Below the pieces are notes generated by a model. It was not told where the DNA came from, searched no databases, and saw only the letters and a list, made by a program, of their open reading frames with translations. Positions 1-9,645 of a DNA stretch of 64,000 bases are shown here, piece by piece. The stretch comes from CAIWHR01 sp963709525 (GTDB lineage: Bacteria; Pseudomonadota; Gammaproteobacteria; Burkholderiales; Casimicrobiaceae). The translations under genes and the position numbers were made by a program. Numbering within the stretch: the stretch's first letter is position 1; each line of letters opens with the position of its first letter. Where the stretch lies: assembly GCA_963709525.1 (NCBI GenBank), contig CAVPXB010000024.1:1-64000 (forward strand), read 5' to 3'.

Positions 1-2
1 AG

Positions 3-389
3 ACCGATGCGGCGGGGTGGACACAGCGGCTCGCCAACTGGGACTTCGAAATGCTGGTGAGTTACCTTACCCAGTACGGCGATCCGGCGCTCGGCGTGGC
101 GCGCACCTACATTTCGTCCAATATCAAGAAGGGCGTTCCGTATACCAACACCTCCGGCTACAGCAACCCTCGGGTTGACGAGCTGTTTGCCAAGGCGGGC
201 GCGGCCATCACCGACGCTGACCGCAAGGCCTACTACTCCGAGGTGCAGAAGATCCTGGTCGAGGACGCTCCGCTTGCCTGGCTGGTCGAAATCAATTTCC
301 CGACCATCTACAACAAGAAGGTGCGCAATGTCGTTACCTCGGCAATTGGCGTGAACGAAACCTTCGATTCCGTGTACATCGCGAAGTGA
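3..389 (+). CDS. ABC transporter substrate-binding protein, family 5 (C-terminal part)
   Basis: This is the last ~128 residues of a periplasmic solute-binding protein of the oligopeptide/dipeptide/nickel class (SBP_bac_5). The 5' part lies outside the window. The visible stretch has the usual C-terminal features of the family: a Y-x-N-P-x-V-D-E-L segment (YSNPRVDELF), then a paired helix ending in a Q-K-I-L-V-E-D-A-P motif and a final lobe strand. Two permease genes and a double ATPase gene follow on the same strand, so it should be the binding component of that importer. A deacetylase-family gene starts 37 bp downstream, between it and the permeases. The ligand cannot be told from this fragment. 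Confidence 0.85.
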   Translation, partial: TDAAGWTQRLANWDFEMLVSYLTQYGDPALGVARTYISSNIKKGVPYTNTSGYSNPRVDELFAKAGAAITDADRKAYYSEVQKILVEDAPLAWLVEINFPTIYNKKVRNVVTSAIGVNETFDSVYIAK

Positions 390-426
390 GGAAAGCCACG
401 AGGTCGAGGCCTACGGAGGTGGCCAG

Positions 427-1451
427 GTGAAGGTGGTATACAGCCCGGCGCACGCGTTGCATCGACCTCGTTCCTTCATCAAGGCCGGGCAGGTCACGCC
501 GACACCGGAAGTCGCGGAACGCGCGACGCGGATTGCAGCGGCCTTGGGCGAGGCCCGGTTTGAGTTTGTTGCGCCGCGCGATTGCGGCCTGGGCCCGGTT
601 CTCGCTGTGCATGACGCCGATCTGATCAGCTTCCTTGCCGACGGTTACGCGGCCTGGCGCCAGATTCCCGGCGCTGCTGCGGAGATCGTGCCCAACGTTC
701 ACCCCGGTCCGCGCTTTCGCAATCGTCCAACGGGCATCGTGGGCCAGGCGGGGTATTACACGCAGGACACAGCTTGTCCGATCGTCGCCGGCACCTGGAG
801 GCCGCGTTGGGCGCGGCGGGGTGTGCCGTCGAGGCGGCGGAACTGGTGCGTGGGGGAAGCAAGGCCGCCTACGCTTTGTGCCGGCCACCCGGACATCACG
901 CAACGGCGGATCGCGCCGGCGGCTTCTGTTATCTCAACAATGCCGCGATCGCGGCCCAGCTGCTGCGGAAGCAATACGCTCGCGTAGCGATCGTCGACAT
1001 CGATGTTCATCACGGCAATGGCACCCAGGAGATCTTCTACGACCGTGGCGATGTCTTGTTCGCCTCGATCCATGCGGATCCCTCCGGCTTCTACCCGTAC
1101 TTTTCGGGAACTGTGGGCGAACGCGGAGCCGGCGAAGGGCAGGGTGCCAATCTCAACGTACCGTTCCCGGTCGGCAGTGGCGACGCGGAGGTTCTTGCAG
1201 CCTTCGGCGAGGCCTTGGCCGGAGTGCGAGAGTTCTCTCCGCAGGCTGTAGTGATTTCGCTTGGTTTCGACGCGCACGAGCGGGATCCGCACGGGGCACA
1301 CCGGGTAACTACCGCCGGTTATCTGCGAATGGCAGAGTTGCTGGGCAAGCTTGCGCTGCCGACCGTACTGGTGCAGGAGGGCGGTTATCTGCACGACGAA
1401 CTCGGCAACCTCGCCCGGGACTTTCTGTTCGCTTTCGAAGGCAGGGCGTAG
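427..1451 (+). CDS. Histone deacetylase-family amidohydrolase (acetylpolyamine amidohydrolase-like), frameshifted
   Basis: Zn-dependent deacetylase of the arginase/HDAC fold, probably cytoplasmic. The first half (GTG start, SD GGAGG about 8 nt upstream) gives an APAH-like N-terminus (MKVVYSPAHALHRPRSFIKA). The second half carries the HDAC signature RPPGHHA (catalytic His pair), DIDVHHGNGTQ (Zn ligands Asp and His) and FDAHERDP (Zn ligand Asp). The halves are in different frames. They join cleanly at ~796-799 if one G is restored in the run after GGCACCTG, giving the family's G-T-W-E-A-A-L. It sits between the binding protein and the permeases of a peptide-type ABC importer, so it may deacetylate the imported compound. 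The family is clear; the substrate (acetylpolyamine or another N-acetyl amine) is inferred. The broken frame is probably a sequencing error. Confidence 0.82.
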
Positions 1452-1501
1452 CGAGGCCCGGTGCAGCTTTGTCGGCGCCGGTGTCGGCGCCAGGAGATTC
1501 G

Positions 1502-2475
1502 ATGTCGCGTGCGCGGTTCCTGCTCATCAGGATCGCGAAGGCCGCTGTGGTGGTCTTTGCGATCGCGGTGGCCAATTTCTTCCTGATCCGCATGGCGCCG
1601 GGCGACCCCGCCCAGGTGCTGGCCGGGCAATCCGGCGCGGCCGACGAGAAATATCTCGCCCAGCTTAGGCAGCAGTTCGGCCTCGACCAGCCGATCCCAC
1701 CCAGTTTCTCATTCACATGTCGAACACGGCGCGCCTCGACCTCGGTTACTCCCACCGGCAGCAGCAGCCGGTGGCGCAGCTGATCGCGGAACGGCTACCA
1801 GCGACGCTGTTGCTGACCGGATGCGCCTTCCTGTTGTCGATCTCGGCAGGCGTGATGCTGGGCGTATGGTCAGCGCGCAAAGTCGGCACATGGACCGACA
1901 GCGCCATTACCACCGGCGCACTGCTGTTTTACGCGACGCCGATCTTCTGGGCGGGACTGCTGCTGGTATTGGTCTTTTCGGTGAAGCTCGACTGGCTCCC
2001 CGCTTACGGAATGTCGACCATCGGCGGCTCGCTGGCCGGTGCCGGTGTCGTTCTCGACGTGGCCCGTCATGCGGTGCTGCCGGTGCTGACGCTGTCGCTC
2101 TTCTACATGGCGATCTATGCCCGGCTCACGCGTGCGTCGATGCTGGAAGTCAGCCAAATGGACTTCGTCAAGACGGCGCGCGCCAAGGGGCTCACCGAAC
2201 ACGAGGTCATGTACCGCCACGTACTTCGCAATGCGCTGCTGCCGGTGATCACCTATGCCGGCATTCATGCGGGGGGGCTGGTCGGCGGTTCGATCGTCGT
2301 CGAGACCATCTTTGCGTGGCCGGGGATCGGCCGACTGGCCTTTGAGGCGGTTAGCCAGCGCGACTATTCGGTGCTGCTGGGCATATTCCTGGTGATATCG
2401 ATTCTGGTGGTGATCATCAATTTGTTGACCGACCTGCTGTATGCGACGGTCGACCCACGGATCGAGCTGAAGTGA
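1502..2475 (+). CDS. ABC transporter permease, DppB/GsiC type, frameshifted
   Basis: First inner-membrane permease of the peptide-type importer, about 324 residues when corrected. It begins MSRARFLLIRIAKAAVVV with the first membrane helix, then the conserved F-L-I-R-M-A-P-G-D-P motif of DppB proteins. The frame changes at ~1697-1702, where one base is missing in a C-rich run; the downstream frame continues QFLIHMSNTARLDLG and carries the remaining helices. The cytoplasmic EAA loop reads as SQMDFVKTARAKGL with the downstream H-x-L-R-N-A. The stop is 10 bp before the next permease. A one-base sequencing error is the simplest explanation, as nothing else in the gene is degraded. Confidence 0.85.
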
Positions 2476-2485
2476 GCACCCTCCG

Positions 2486-3328
2486 ATGAGCCCGTTCGTC
2501 GAGGCCTACACGCGCAACCGGGGGGCGGTCTTTGGGTCGATTGTGCTCGCAGTGGTGATCGTGGTCGCGCTGGCGGCAGGATCGCTATTTCCCGGCAGCC
2601 CGTGGGACATGACCGGGGCGCCCTTCGAACCGCCCCTGAGTCCGGGGTTGCCGCTCGGGTCCGACATGCTGGGCCGCGACATCGCTGCCGGAATCGCGCA
2701 CGGCGCCAGGGTGTCGCTGTTCGTGGCGCTGATTTCGACGCTGGTTGCGGTGCTCGTCGGCGTCACGCTCGGCGCCGTCGCGGGCTATTTCGGCGGCTGG
2801 ATGGACCATGCGATCGTCGGCTTCACCGAGTTTTTCCAGACGATTCCGAGCTTCGTGCTCGCGGTGGTGCTGGTCGCCATTTTCACCCCGAGCATCGGCG
2901 CAATCGTCGGTGCCATCGCCGTCGTGTCATGGCCTCCGCTGGCGCGGCTGGTGCGGGCAGAGTTCCTGAGCCTGCGTTCCCGGGAATATGTGCAGGCCGC
3001 AATCCTCGGCGGCCAGTCCGACTTCGGCATCATCGTCCGCCACATCCTGCCCAACAGCATTTCTCCCATCATCGTCACGGCATCGATGATGGTGGCCACC
3101 GCCATACTGCTCGAGTCCGCATTGAGTTTTCTTGGCCTGGGCGATCCGAATCTGATGAGTTGGGGTTACATCATCGGCGCGTCGCGCACCGTGATGCGGC
3201 AGGCGTGGTGGATGAGCGTGTTTCCGGGCCTGGCGATCCTGCTGACGGTGCTGTCGCTCAACCTGATCGGCGAGGGATTGAACGATGCGTTCAATCCGCG
3301 GCTGCAGCGGACCGAGGCGGCTGCATGA
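2486..3328 (+). CDS. ABC transporter permease, DppC/GsiD type
   Basis: Second inner-membrane permease of the importer, 280 residues, the usual length for DppC-like proteins. It has an N-terminal helix (residues ~15-32), the typical periplasmic segment ending L-G-S-D-M-L-G-R-D, then five more helices. The EAA loop is REYVQAAILGGQSDFGII. Its stop overlaps the start of the ATPase gene by 4 bp (ATGA), so the two are translationally coupled. The partners are the frameshifted DppB-like permease upstream and the double ATPase downstream. Confidence 0.92.
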   Translation: MSPFVEAYTRNRGAVFGSIVLAVVIVVALAAGSLFPGSPWDMTGAPFEPPLSPGLPLGSDMLGRDIAAGIAHGARVSLFVALISTLVAVLVGVTLGAVAGYFGGWMDHAIVGFTEFFQTIPSFVLAVVLVAIFTPSIGAIVGAIAVVSWPPLARLVRAEFLSLRSREYVQAAILGGQSDFGIIVRHILPNSISPIIVTASMMVATAILLESALSFLGLGDPNLMSWGYIIGASRTVMRQAWWMSVFPGLAILLTVLSLNLIGEGLNDAFNPRLQRTEAAA

Positions 3329-4965
3329 CGACGGCTGTCGCAGAACCCGTCCTCCGGGTGGAAAACCTCACGGTGGCCATCACCTCGGGCGGAGAGCGCG
3401 CGCTCGCGGTCGAAGGCGTGAGCTTCGAGGTGCTGGCAGGCGAGACGGTATGCCTGGTTGGCGAATCGGGATCCGGCAAGTCGATGATCGCGCACGCGGT
3501 CATCGGTTTGCTGCCGAAGCATGGGATCGCGCTGACCGGGGGGCGCATCCGGCTCGGCGTGCATGAGATGGCATTGTTGACGGAGAGCGGGCAGCGGGAG
3601 TTGCGCGGCACCGCGGTGGGAATGGTCTTTCAGGAACCGCTGTCCGCGCTCAATCCGATCATGCCGGTGGGCGAACAGATCGACGAGGTCTTGCGGGCCC
3701 ACACGGAGCTTGATGCCGATACTCGCCTGCAGCGGGTGCTCGCACTGATGAGGGACGTGCAACTCCCTGACCCGGAGCGGACGCGTCGCGCCTACCCGTT
3801 TCAACTCTCGGGAGGCCAGCGGCAGCGCGTCATGATCGCGATGGCACTCGCCTTGGCGCCGCGCCTTCTGATCGCCGACGAACCGACTACCGCGCTCGAC
3901 GTGACGACGCAGGCCCAGATTCTCGGCTTGATTCGCGACCTGCAGCGAACGCGCGGCATCGGGGTTCTGTTCATCACGCACGACTTCGGGATCGTCAACG
4001 ACATTGCCGATCGCGTATTGGTGTTGCAGCGGGGGCGCTGCGTCGAAGCGGGACCTACCGCCACCGTGCTGCAGCGTCCGACGCATCCGTACACCCGGCA
4101 GCTGATCGCTGCAGTTCCCGAACTGCTGACGACGAAGGATGGGCATTCGAATTCCGGCGAGCCGGCTCGTCCCTTGCTGGTGGTACGCAGCGTTGCAAAG
4201 TCCTTCGCCGGACGCGGGGATCGCGTTGTGCGTGCGCTCGTCGAGGTGAATCTTGAAGTGGCGCCGGGCGAAACGCTCGGGGTGGTCGGCGAATCCGGCT
4301 CGGGGAAGTCGACATTGGCCAAGGTGATCGTCGGCTTGCTCGATCCAGAAGCCGGAGTGATCGAGTTCAATGGACAGGATCTGACCCGACTGGGGCGACG
4401 TGAACGACGGCCACTGCGGCGCGAAATCCAGATGGTGTTCCAGGATCCTTATGGATCGCTCAATCCGCGGCATCGGGTATCGCGCATCCTGACCGAAGGG
4501 CCCCTGGTATTCGGTGAGGACATGAGCACCGCGATGGCGCGCGCCCGGGAGCTGCTCGAGCACGTGGGCCTTGACGCGAACTCCCTCTTACGATTCCCGC
4601 ACCAGTTCTCCGGCGGTCAGCGGCAGCGAATCAGCATTGCACGAGCGCTGACCCTTCAGCCGCGGCTGCTCATTGCCGATGAACCCGTCTCGGCGCTCGA
4701 CGTCTCGGTGCAGGCGCAGGTGCTCGACTTGTTGCGCAAACTGCAACGCGATTATCACCTTACCATGATCTTCGTCACCCACGACCTACGGGTGGCCTCC
4801 CAGATGTGTGATCGGATTGTCGTGATGCGCGAGGGGAGGGTGGTCGAGAGCGGGGACGCCACGCGAGTCTGCAGCGCTCCATCGGACGAGTACACGCGTA
4901 CGTTGATCAACGCGATTCCCGGGCGCGGCTGGGTCAGACCCGCGCCGGAAACCCCCTCCCACTGA
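3325..4965 (+). CDS. Fused double ATP-binding protein of peptide-type ABC transporter (DppD-DppF fusion)
   Basis: One 546-residue protein carrying both ATPase domains of an oligopeptide-class importer. Domain 1 has Walker A GESGSGKS at residues ~46-53, signature LSGGQRQR, and Walker B LLIADEPTTALD. Domain 2 has Walker A GESGSGKST at ~322-330, signature FSGGQRQR and LLIADEPVSALD. The C-terminal end of each half resembles the oligopeptide-specific extension (HPYTRQLI, DEYTRTLI). Such fusions (GsiA/YejF type) are known; the single polypeptide replaces separate D and F subunits. The ATG is taken from the ATGA overlap with the DppC-like gene; the open frame upstream of it is antisense-like noise. 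It is the last gene of this operon. Confidence 0.93.
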   Translation: MTTAVAEPVLRVENLTVAITSGGERALAVEGVSFEVLAGETVCLVGESGSGKSMIAHAVIGLLPKHGIALTGGRIRLGVHEMALLTESGQRELRGTAVGMVFQEPLSALNPIMPVGEQIDEVLRAHTELDADTRLQRVLALMRDVQLPDPERTRRAYPFQLSGGQRQRVMIAMALALAPRLLIADEPTTALDVTTQAQILGLIRDLQRTRGIGVLFITHDFGIVNDIADRVLVLQRGRCVEAGPTATVLQRPTHPYTRQLIAAVPELLTTKDGHSNSGEPARPLLVVRSVAKSFAGRGDRVVRALVEVNLEVAPGETLGVVGESGSGKSTLAKVIVGLLDPEAGVIEFNGQDLTRLGRRERRPLRREIQMVFQDPYGSLNPRHRVSRILTEGPLVFGEDMSTAMARARELLEHVGLDANSLLRFPHQFSGGQRQRISIARALTLQPRLLIADEPVSALDVSVQAQVLDLLRKLQRDYHLTMIFVTHDLRVASQMCDRIVVMREGRVVESGDATRVCSAPSDEYTRTLINAIPGRGWVRPAPETPSH

Positions 4966-4974
4966 ATCGAAGAA

Positions 4975-5153
4975 GGACTCGGCGGCGACTGCGCGGACGC
5001 CACCGGGCCGAAGGAGCTTCGCGAGGGTGACCAGCAGGTGCGTGGCAAGGATGAGGATTTCACGCACCGGGCGAACCGTAGCATGACCACCAGCGCGCGC
5101 AAGGCTGCACAGCACAGGCGGATTCCCTCATAGTACGAATTCGCCACCCACAC
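4975..5153 (-). pseudogene. N-terminal remnant of an integrase-core transposase
   Basis: On the minus strand, from ~5067, a GTG-started peptide reads VREILILATHLLVTLAKLL and then RPGGVRAVAAES. I recognise this as the N-terminus of betaproteobacterial integrase-core (rve, IS-borne) transposases, which normally continue E-S-L-L-L-K-H-Q. Here homology stops dead at ~4975, just after the ABC ATPase stop codon. About 30 residues survive out of some 350. Upstream, the 19 bp TGTGGGTGGCGAATTCGTA (5152 back to 5134) recurs at 48 kb. It marks an old insertion or deletion junction behind the ABC operon. The family call rests on memory of homologues. Confidence 0.6.
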
Positions 5154-5226
5154 GGTCAGTTAGCCAAGAACGCAAAATCGGATCAAACTAAAGTCGAATT
5201 CAATCTTTCATCCATCGGAGGTCAAG

Positions 5227-5490
5227 ATGAGTCACGCGTCAATGCTGAAAGCCAGGCGGCAGCACCAAAAAACCAGGAAACTTCTCGATGTCGCAGCCAA
5301 GCAGGCCAAACGGCTGGCGAAGCAGGCATTGGCGGGGCCGGTCGTGAAGAAGGAAAAGGTGAAGAAGGAAAAAGTGAAGAAAGAAAAGGTCAAGACGGAA
5401 AAAGTGAAAAAGGTCAAGCTGACCAAGGAGGAGCTGGGCAGGCAGGACGCGAAGAAGGGCAGTGCGGGCGCCGGGAAGAAAGGCGCCTAG
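5227..5490 (+). CDS. Small lysine-rich protein with KKEKV tandem repeats
   Basis: An 87-residue, very basic protein with no recognised enzymatic domain. Residues ~40-60 are a tandem array of a five-residue unit (V-K-K-E-K), encoded by ~15-bp DNA repeats at 5344-5418 with silent and missense differences between copies. The C-terminus is K/G/A-rich (KKGSAGAGKKGA). Composition recalls the histone-H1-like or AlgP-like tails of proteobacterial nucleoid proteins, so DNA or RNA binding is possible but not shown. The start is well supported by SD GGAGG about 6 nt before the ATG, in an AT-richer leader than its surroundings. The gene ends 15 bp from the convergent isomerase gene. Confidence 0.7.
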   Translation: MSHASMLKARRQHQKTRKLLDVAAKQAKRLAKQALAGPVVKKEKVKKEKVKKEKVKTEKVKKVKLTKEELGRQDAKKGSAGAGKKGA

Positions 5491-5504
5491 ATAGGCACGG
5501 CGCG

Positions 5505-6358
5505 TCAGTCGTGGCAGGCCAGCCCTTCGACGATGCCCTTCAGATAGCCGATTGCACGCGCTGCCGAGCCCAAGCCGTCGGGGACGTAGTCGAATGGCTC
5601 GACCGCGACGACGCCGCGGTAATGGCCCTGGGCCTGCATCTGACCGATCATGCGGAGGATCGGCGCGAAGGCCATCGCGCCCTGGCCCGGGCCGCGCCGG
5701 TTGGGGTCGTTGACCTGCACGTGCGCGATGTGGCCGCCGGGCCACCAGCGCGCGATCAGCGCCGGCACCGGTTCGGCCTCGGCCAGGCCGGCGGCGCTGC
5801 AGTCGATCATGGTCTGCAGCGCCGGCGAGCCGATGTCCGTCACCAGTGCCAGCGCCTCGGCGACGGTGTTGACGAGGTCGGTCTCGCGCGGCGCGAGCGG
5901 CTCGATGCAGTAGGTGACGCCGCAGGCCTCGGCGCGTCGCGCCGCGCGCGCCAGCGCTTCGCCTGCACGCGCCAGCGCCGTGGCCTTGGATCTCGCCCGG
6001 CGGCACCGAGCGCTGCTTCGGCGAACCGTGCACCAGGTAGCGTCCGCCCATCAGGCGCGCACAGCTCGACCAGACGCTCCATCACCGCGGCGGTGCGCGC
6101 GCGCACGCGGCGTCGGCGCTGACGATCGACAGCCCGGCCGGCGCCACCAGCAGCCAGTGCAGCCCGCTGATCGCGAGGCCGTGGTCGTCGGCGATGCGGC
6201 GAAACACCGCGGCCTGCGCATCGCTGATCGCCGTCGGGTCGTCGGCCAGCGTGAACGGAGCGACCTCGAGGCCGTCGTAGCCCAGCGCGGCGGCTGCACT
6301 CGCACTGGCGCTCGAACGGCAGCGGCTGCAGCACCTCGTTGCAAAGTGCGAACTGCAT
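5505..6358 (-). CDS. Sugar phosphate isomerase/epimerase (TIM barrel), multiply frameshifted
   Basis: Xylose-isomerase-like TIM-barrel protein, ~284 residues when frames are joined. Recognisable blocks in order are MQFALCNEVLQPLPFERQC, AALGYDGLEVAPFTLADDP, LAISGLHWLLVAPAGLSI, then YCIEPLAPRETDLVNT, HIAHVQVNDPNRRGPGQG and VAVEPFDYVPDG. E (after I), H, and E in V-E-P-F are the usual metal-binding acidic/His positions of this fold. At least four frame changes occur (near 6290, 6105, 6050 and 5970). It is the last gene of a six-gene minus-strand operon with a TctCBA transporter, which suggests it converts the imported acid or sugar derivative. The breaks match those in all its operon neighbours and look like sequence error. 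Confidence 0.68.
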
Positions 6359-6364
6359 GCGGCA

Positions 6365-7922
6365 CTACCTGCGGCGCGGCAGGAGCGACTTGAGCCCCTG
6401 CACCAGAGCACTGCGCATCCAGCTGACACCGGCCTTGAATCCCGGCACGTACGAGCAGGATGGTGAACAGCGTCAGCGCGGCAAACGCCATGCATGATCG
6501 GCCGCGTGAAGAACGGCAGCAGGCTGCCGTCGGACAGCACGAGGCCGCGGCGCAGGCTCTTGTCGAGCAGGTCGCCCAGCACCAGGCCCAGCACGAGCGG
6601 CGCCACCGGTAAGCCGCGGCGCCGCAGGAAGAAGCCGCGGTGCCGATCGCCAGCATCGCCCAGATGTCGAACAGGCGCGACGCGATCGCGATACGCGCCC
6701 ACGACGCACAGCAGGAAGACGATCGGCATGATGATCGCGCGCGGCACCTTCAGCACCTGCAGCAGCGGCCGCACGCCGAACAGCCCGAACAGCAGGATCG
6801 TGATCGACGGCCAGCGTCGTCATCGCCACCACGTCGTAGATGAACTGCGGCTCGTGATCATCAGCATCGGCCCGGGCTGGACGCCGTGGATGATCATCGC
6901 CGCCATCAGCACCGCGGCGGGCGCCGAACCCGGGATGCCCAGCGCCAGCGCCGGGAATGATGCGCGCCGGGAATCGACGGCGTTGTCGCCGGTCTCGGCG
7001 GCCATCAGGCCGTCGATCGAGCCCTTGCCGAACTGTTCGTTCTCCTTGCTGGCGCGCCTTGGCCGCGGCATAGGACGATCCAGGCCGCCGACGTCCTCGC
7101 CCACGCCCGGCAGGATGCCGATGAACACGCCGATCACGCCCGAGCGCAGCACGGTGCGCCAGTACTGCAGCATGTCGCGCGAGCTTGCGGCAGCACCGAG
7201 TCCGAGGTCCATGATCTTGCGCTCGATCGGGTGCGGCTCGCATCACCATCAGGACCTCGGCGAAGCCGAAGGCGCCGACCAGCGCCGGGATCAGCGCGAA
7301 GCCGCCGGCGAGCTCGTCGCCAGCCGAAGGTGAAGCGGTCGTGCGCGTGGATGCCGGTCCTGGCCGATGCTGCGCGAGGAAAAGGCCGAGCAGGCCCATC
7401 AGCCAGCCCTTGAGCGGGTCGGTGCCGGTCAGCTGCCCGACATCGTCACGCCGAACAGCGCCAGCCAGAAGAACTCGAAGGCGCCGAACTACAGCGCCAG
7501 TTCGGCCAGCACCGGCGTGAACATCGCCAGGCAGAGCACGCCGAACAGCGTGCCGACGCACGCGACCCGGTGGTGGCGATGCCCATCGCGCGCCCGGCCT
7601 GGCCCTGGCGCGCCAGCGCGTAGCCGTCGAGGCAGGCGGCGGCGTTGGCCGCGGTGCCGGGGATGTTGAGCAGGATCGCCGTGCGGCTGCCGCCGTAGAT
7701 GCGCGCCGACGTAGGACGCAGATCAGCACCAGGATCGCGTCGGTTGGTCGGCATCTTGATCGTCAGCGTCGTCAACAGCGCGATGCCCAGCGTCGCCGAC
7801 AGGCCGGGCAGCAGGCCGATGACGATGCCGACGCAGCGCGCCGCCCAGCGCGTAGGCCAGCTGCCAGCGGGTCGAGGAAGCTGAGGCCAGCGATGCCCCA
7901 GGTCGGCGAGTCCTTGAAACAT
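6365..7922 (-). CDS. Tripartite tricarboxylate transporter permease, TctA family, multiply frameshifted
   Basis: Large membrane subunit (about 12 helices, ~510 residues) of a TTT secondary uptake system. Family blocks are clear in pieces: GLLPGLSATLGIALLTTLT, IYGGSRTAILLNIPG, TAANAACLDGYALARQG, FGWDELAGGFALIPALVG-like, VIGVFIGILPGVGEDVGG, IPGSAPAAVLMAAMIIHG and VLGLVLGDLLDKSLRRGL. The pieces lie in three frames with many switches. The start at 7922 gives MFQGLADLG after correction. The TAG stop at 6365 is 7 bp from the isomerase start. Glycine-rich LPG and IPG loops are the TctA hallmark. It works with the TctB and TctC genes upstream in the same operon; the substrate is unknown. Confidence 0.75.
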
Positions 7923-7941
7923 CTGGCGGTATCGAGCGGGT

Positions 7942-8504
7942 TCAGGGCAGGCGCACCAGGAAAAACTGCCTGGAACACGAGGTGGGTGATGACCGACGCG
8001 CTCAGCCGCGATCGTCAACGCCTTGGCGCCAGGCCCTGCGGGGACTGCGCGCCGCTGCGCCGGATCGCGACTCATGCGCGGCATGATCAGGATCGAAGGC
8101 GGTGACGCAGATCGTCGAGGCCAGCCAGAAGGGCAGGCCGTGGCCGACCAGCACGATGCGCGTAGCCCAGGCACAGCGCGAGCGACGACGCCAGATGCGG
8201 CGCCACCGCTCGCTGTCGTGGGCACTGGGCGGTGGGGCGTGCGAGACTGGAGCGCACCGCGCCGAAGGCTGCGCAGCGCCAGGACCCGCCGAGCAGGATC
8301 ATCAGTGACGCCCAGCAGGCCCGGCACCAGGCCGGGCGCCGTCTACGGATTGATGTGCGGCTGCTCCAGCCGGTCCATCGTCATCGAGCCGACGGCGATC
8401 AGCGGCACCGAAAACGATCCAGCAGCGGCGTCCTTGAGGTCGCCGCGCGGGGTGATCGGCTCGTCCGCGGGCGGCTCGACCTGCCGGCGCGGGCTGGCCT
8501 TCAT
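7942..8504 (-). CDS. Tripartite tricarboxylate transporter small subunit, TctB family, frameshifted
   Basis: Small membrane subunit of the TTT transporter, ~185 residues corrected. It begins MKASPRRQVEPPADEPITPR and contains the TctB-type segment SMTMDRLEQPHINP, then Y-T-A-P-G-L-V-P-G-L-L-G after one frame correction near 8345. It ends THLVFQAVF-LVRLP before TGA at 7942. The ATG overlaps the TctC stop in an ATGA arrangement, supporting this start and translational coupling. As elsewhere in the block, several indels split the frame. TctB sequences are poorly conserved, so the call relies on position between tctC and tctA plus the N-P-Y-T-A-P-G-L-x-P motif. Confidence 0.65.
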
Positions 8505-9540
8505 GCACGCGACAGCGCTCCGAAGCGCGCGTCAGGGCTTGGAATGCCGACCGTGTCGGGCGACACCTTGGCCTTGCCGCCGTCATGCAGCAGCCAGGCG
8601 TTGGCCTGCACCGCCGGGAACACCGCGTCTACGCGGCCTCGCCGTATAGCGGCGCGAACAGCGCGCCGCGGCTGGTCGGCGTACTTCTTCAGCGCTTCGC
8701 TGGTGGCGATGTTCTCGGCCCAGATCTTCTCCACGCGTCTTCACCACCTCGGTCGGGCACGCCCTTGGGAATGAAGATGCCGAAGTAGTTGACCGGCTCG
8801 GTGAAGCCCGGCACGACTGCGACATCGGCGGGATCGTGCCGTAGCCTTCGAGTTCCAGCGGCTGGTCGCCCACCGCGGCCAGCGGGCGCAGGCGCTTGCC
8901 GCGGATCATCTCGGCCTGCTCGACCGCGAGCTGCGTGGTGACGTCGGTTTCGCCGGCCACCGTGGCCACCACCGCGGGGTTGCCGCCGTCGTAGGTGACG
9001 TGCCGGTACTTGACGCCGGTGGCCTTGGCGATCGCTTCCATCGCGTTGTGGCCCGCCGAGTGACGCCGGCGGTGGCGACCTGATCTGGCCGGCTTGGCCT
9101 TCATCGCGTCGAGCAGCTGCGGGCACTGTCTGGTACGGCGTGGTCGGGTTGACGCTCGATGACCGGACGTTGGCGACGTCAGGAACAGGTGGCAGTCGTT
9201 GATCGTGCTGTTGAGCATGCCCAGCGTCTGGTAGGCGCCCAGGTCCTGCGCGGCGCCTGCGGTCCAGGTGTAGCCGTCCCGCGGCGCGTCCAGCGCGCTC
9301 TTGGTGCCGATCGAGCCCGAGCGCGCCCGGCTGGTTGACGATGACGATCTTCTGGCCGAGCGCCTTCTCGATCTCGGCCGCGGCCATGCGCGTGACCTGG
9401 TCGGTGGAGCCGCCGGCGGCCCAGGGCACGATGAGGTTGATCGGCCGCGTCGGCTTCCACTGCTGCGCCTGGGCGGCGCCGGCCAGCGCCATCCCGATGG
9501 CTGCCGCCACCAGGGTCTTCATGAACGTACGTGTTTGCAT
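8501..9540 (-). CDS. Bug/TctC-family periplasmic solute-binding protein, frameshifted
   Basis: Extracytoplasmic binding protein of the TTT transporter, expected in the periplasm. The N-terminus MQTRTFMKTLVAAAIGMALA with GAAQAQQ is a Sec signal peptide ending at A-Q-A. It is followed by the Bug-family hallmark P-I-N-L-I-V-P-W-A-A-G-G-S-T-D, the ligand-carboxylate loop. Further blocks are KALGQKIVIVNQPG, KATGVKYRHVTYDGGNPAV, VAGETDVTTQ and WAENIATSEALKKYADQ. These lie in different frames, so several indels are present. It precedes tctB and tctA in the same operon. Bug proteins are greatly expanded in Burkholderiales and bind diverse carboxylates; the ligand here cannot be read. Confidence 0.78.
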
Positions 9541-9645
9541 GTCGGTCTCCTTCGGGTGTCGTGGTGAAGTTGAGCAGTTGAAGAATATGGGCGGGCGGTG
9601 CCGCGATGTCGATCCGGTCTCGGTTGACCGCTAGGCGAGCCAGCG

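Noticed and set aside
2602..3324. Upstream extension of the double ATPase gene
   Set aside because: It overlaps the DppC-like permease in another frame. The ATGA overlap at 3325 and the start of homology fix the true start.
4975..5153. Active insertion sequence behind the ABC operon
   Set aside because: Only ~30 residues of the transposase remain and no terminal repeats or catalytic domain are present.
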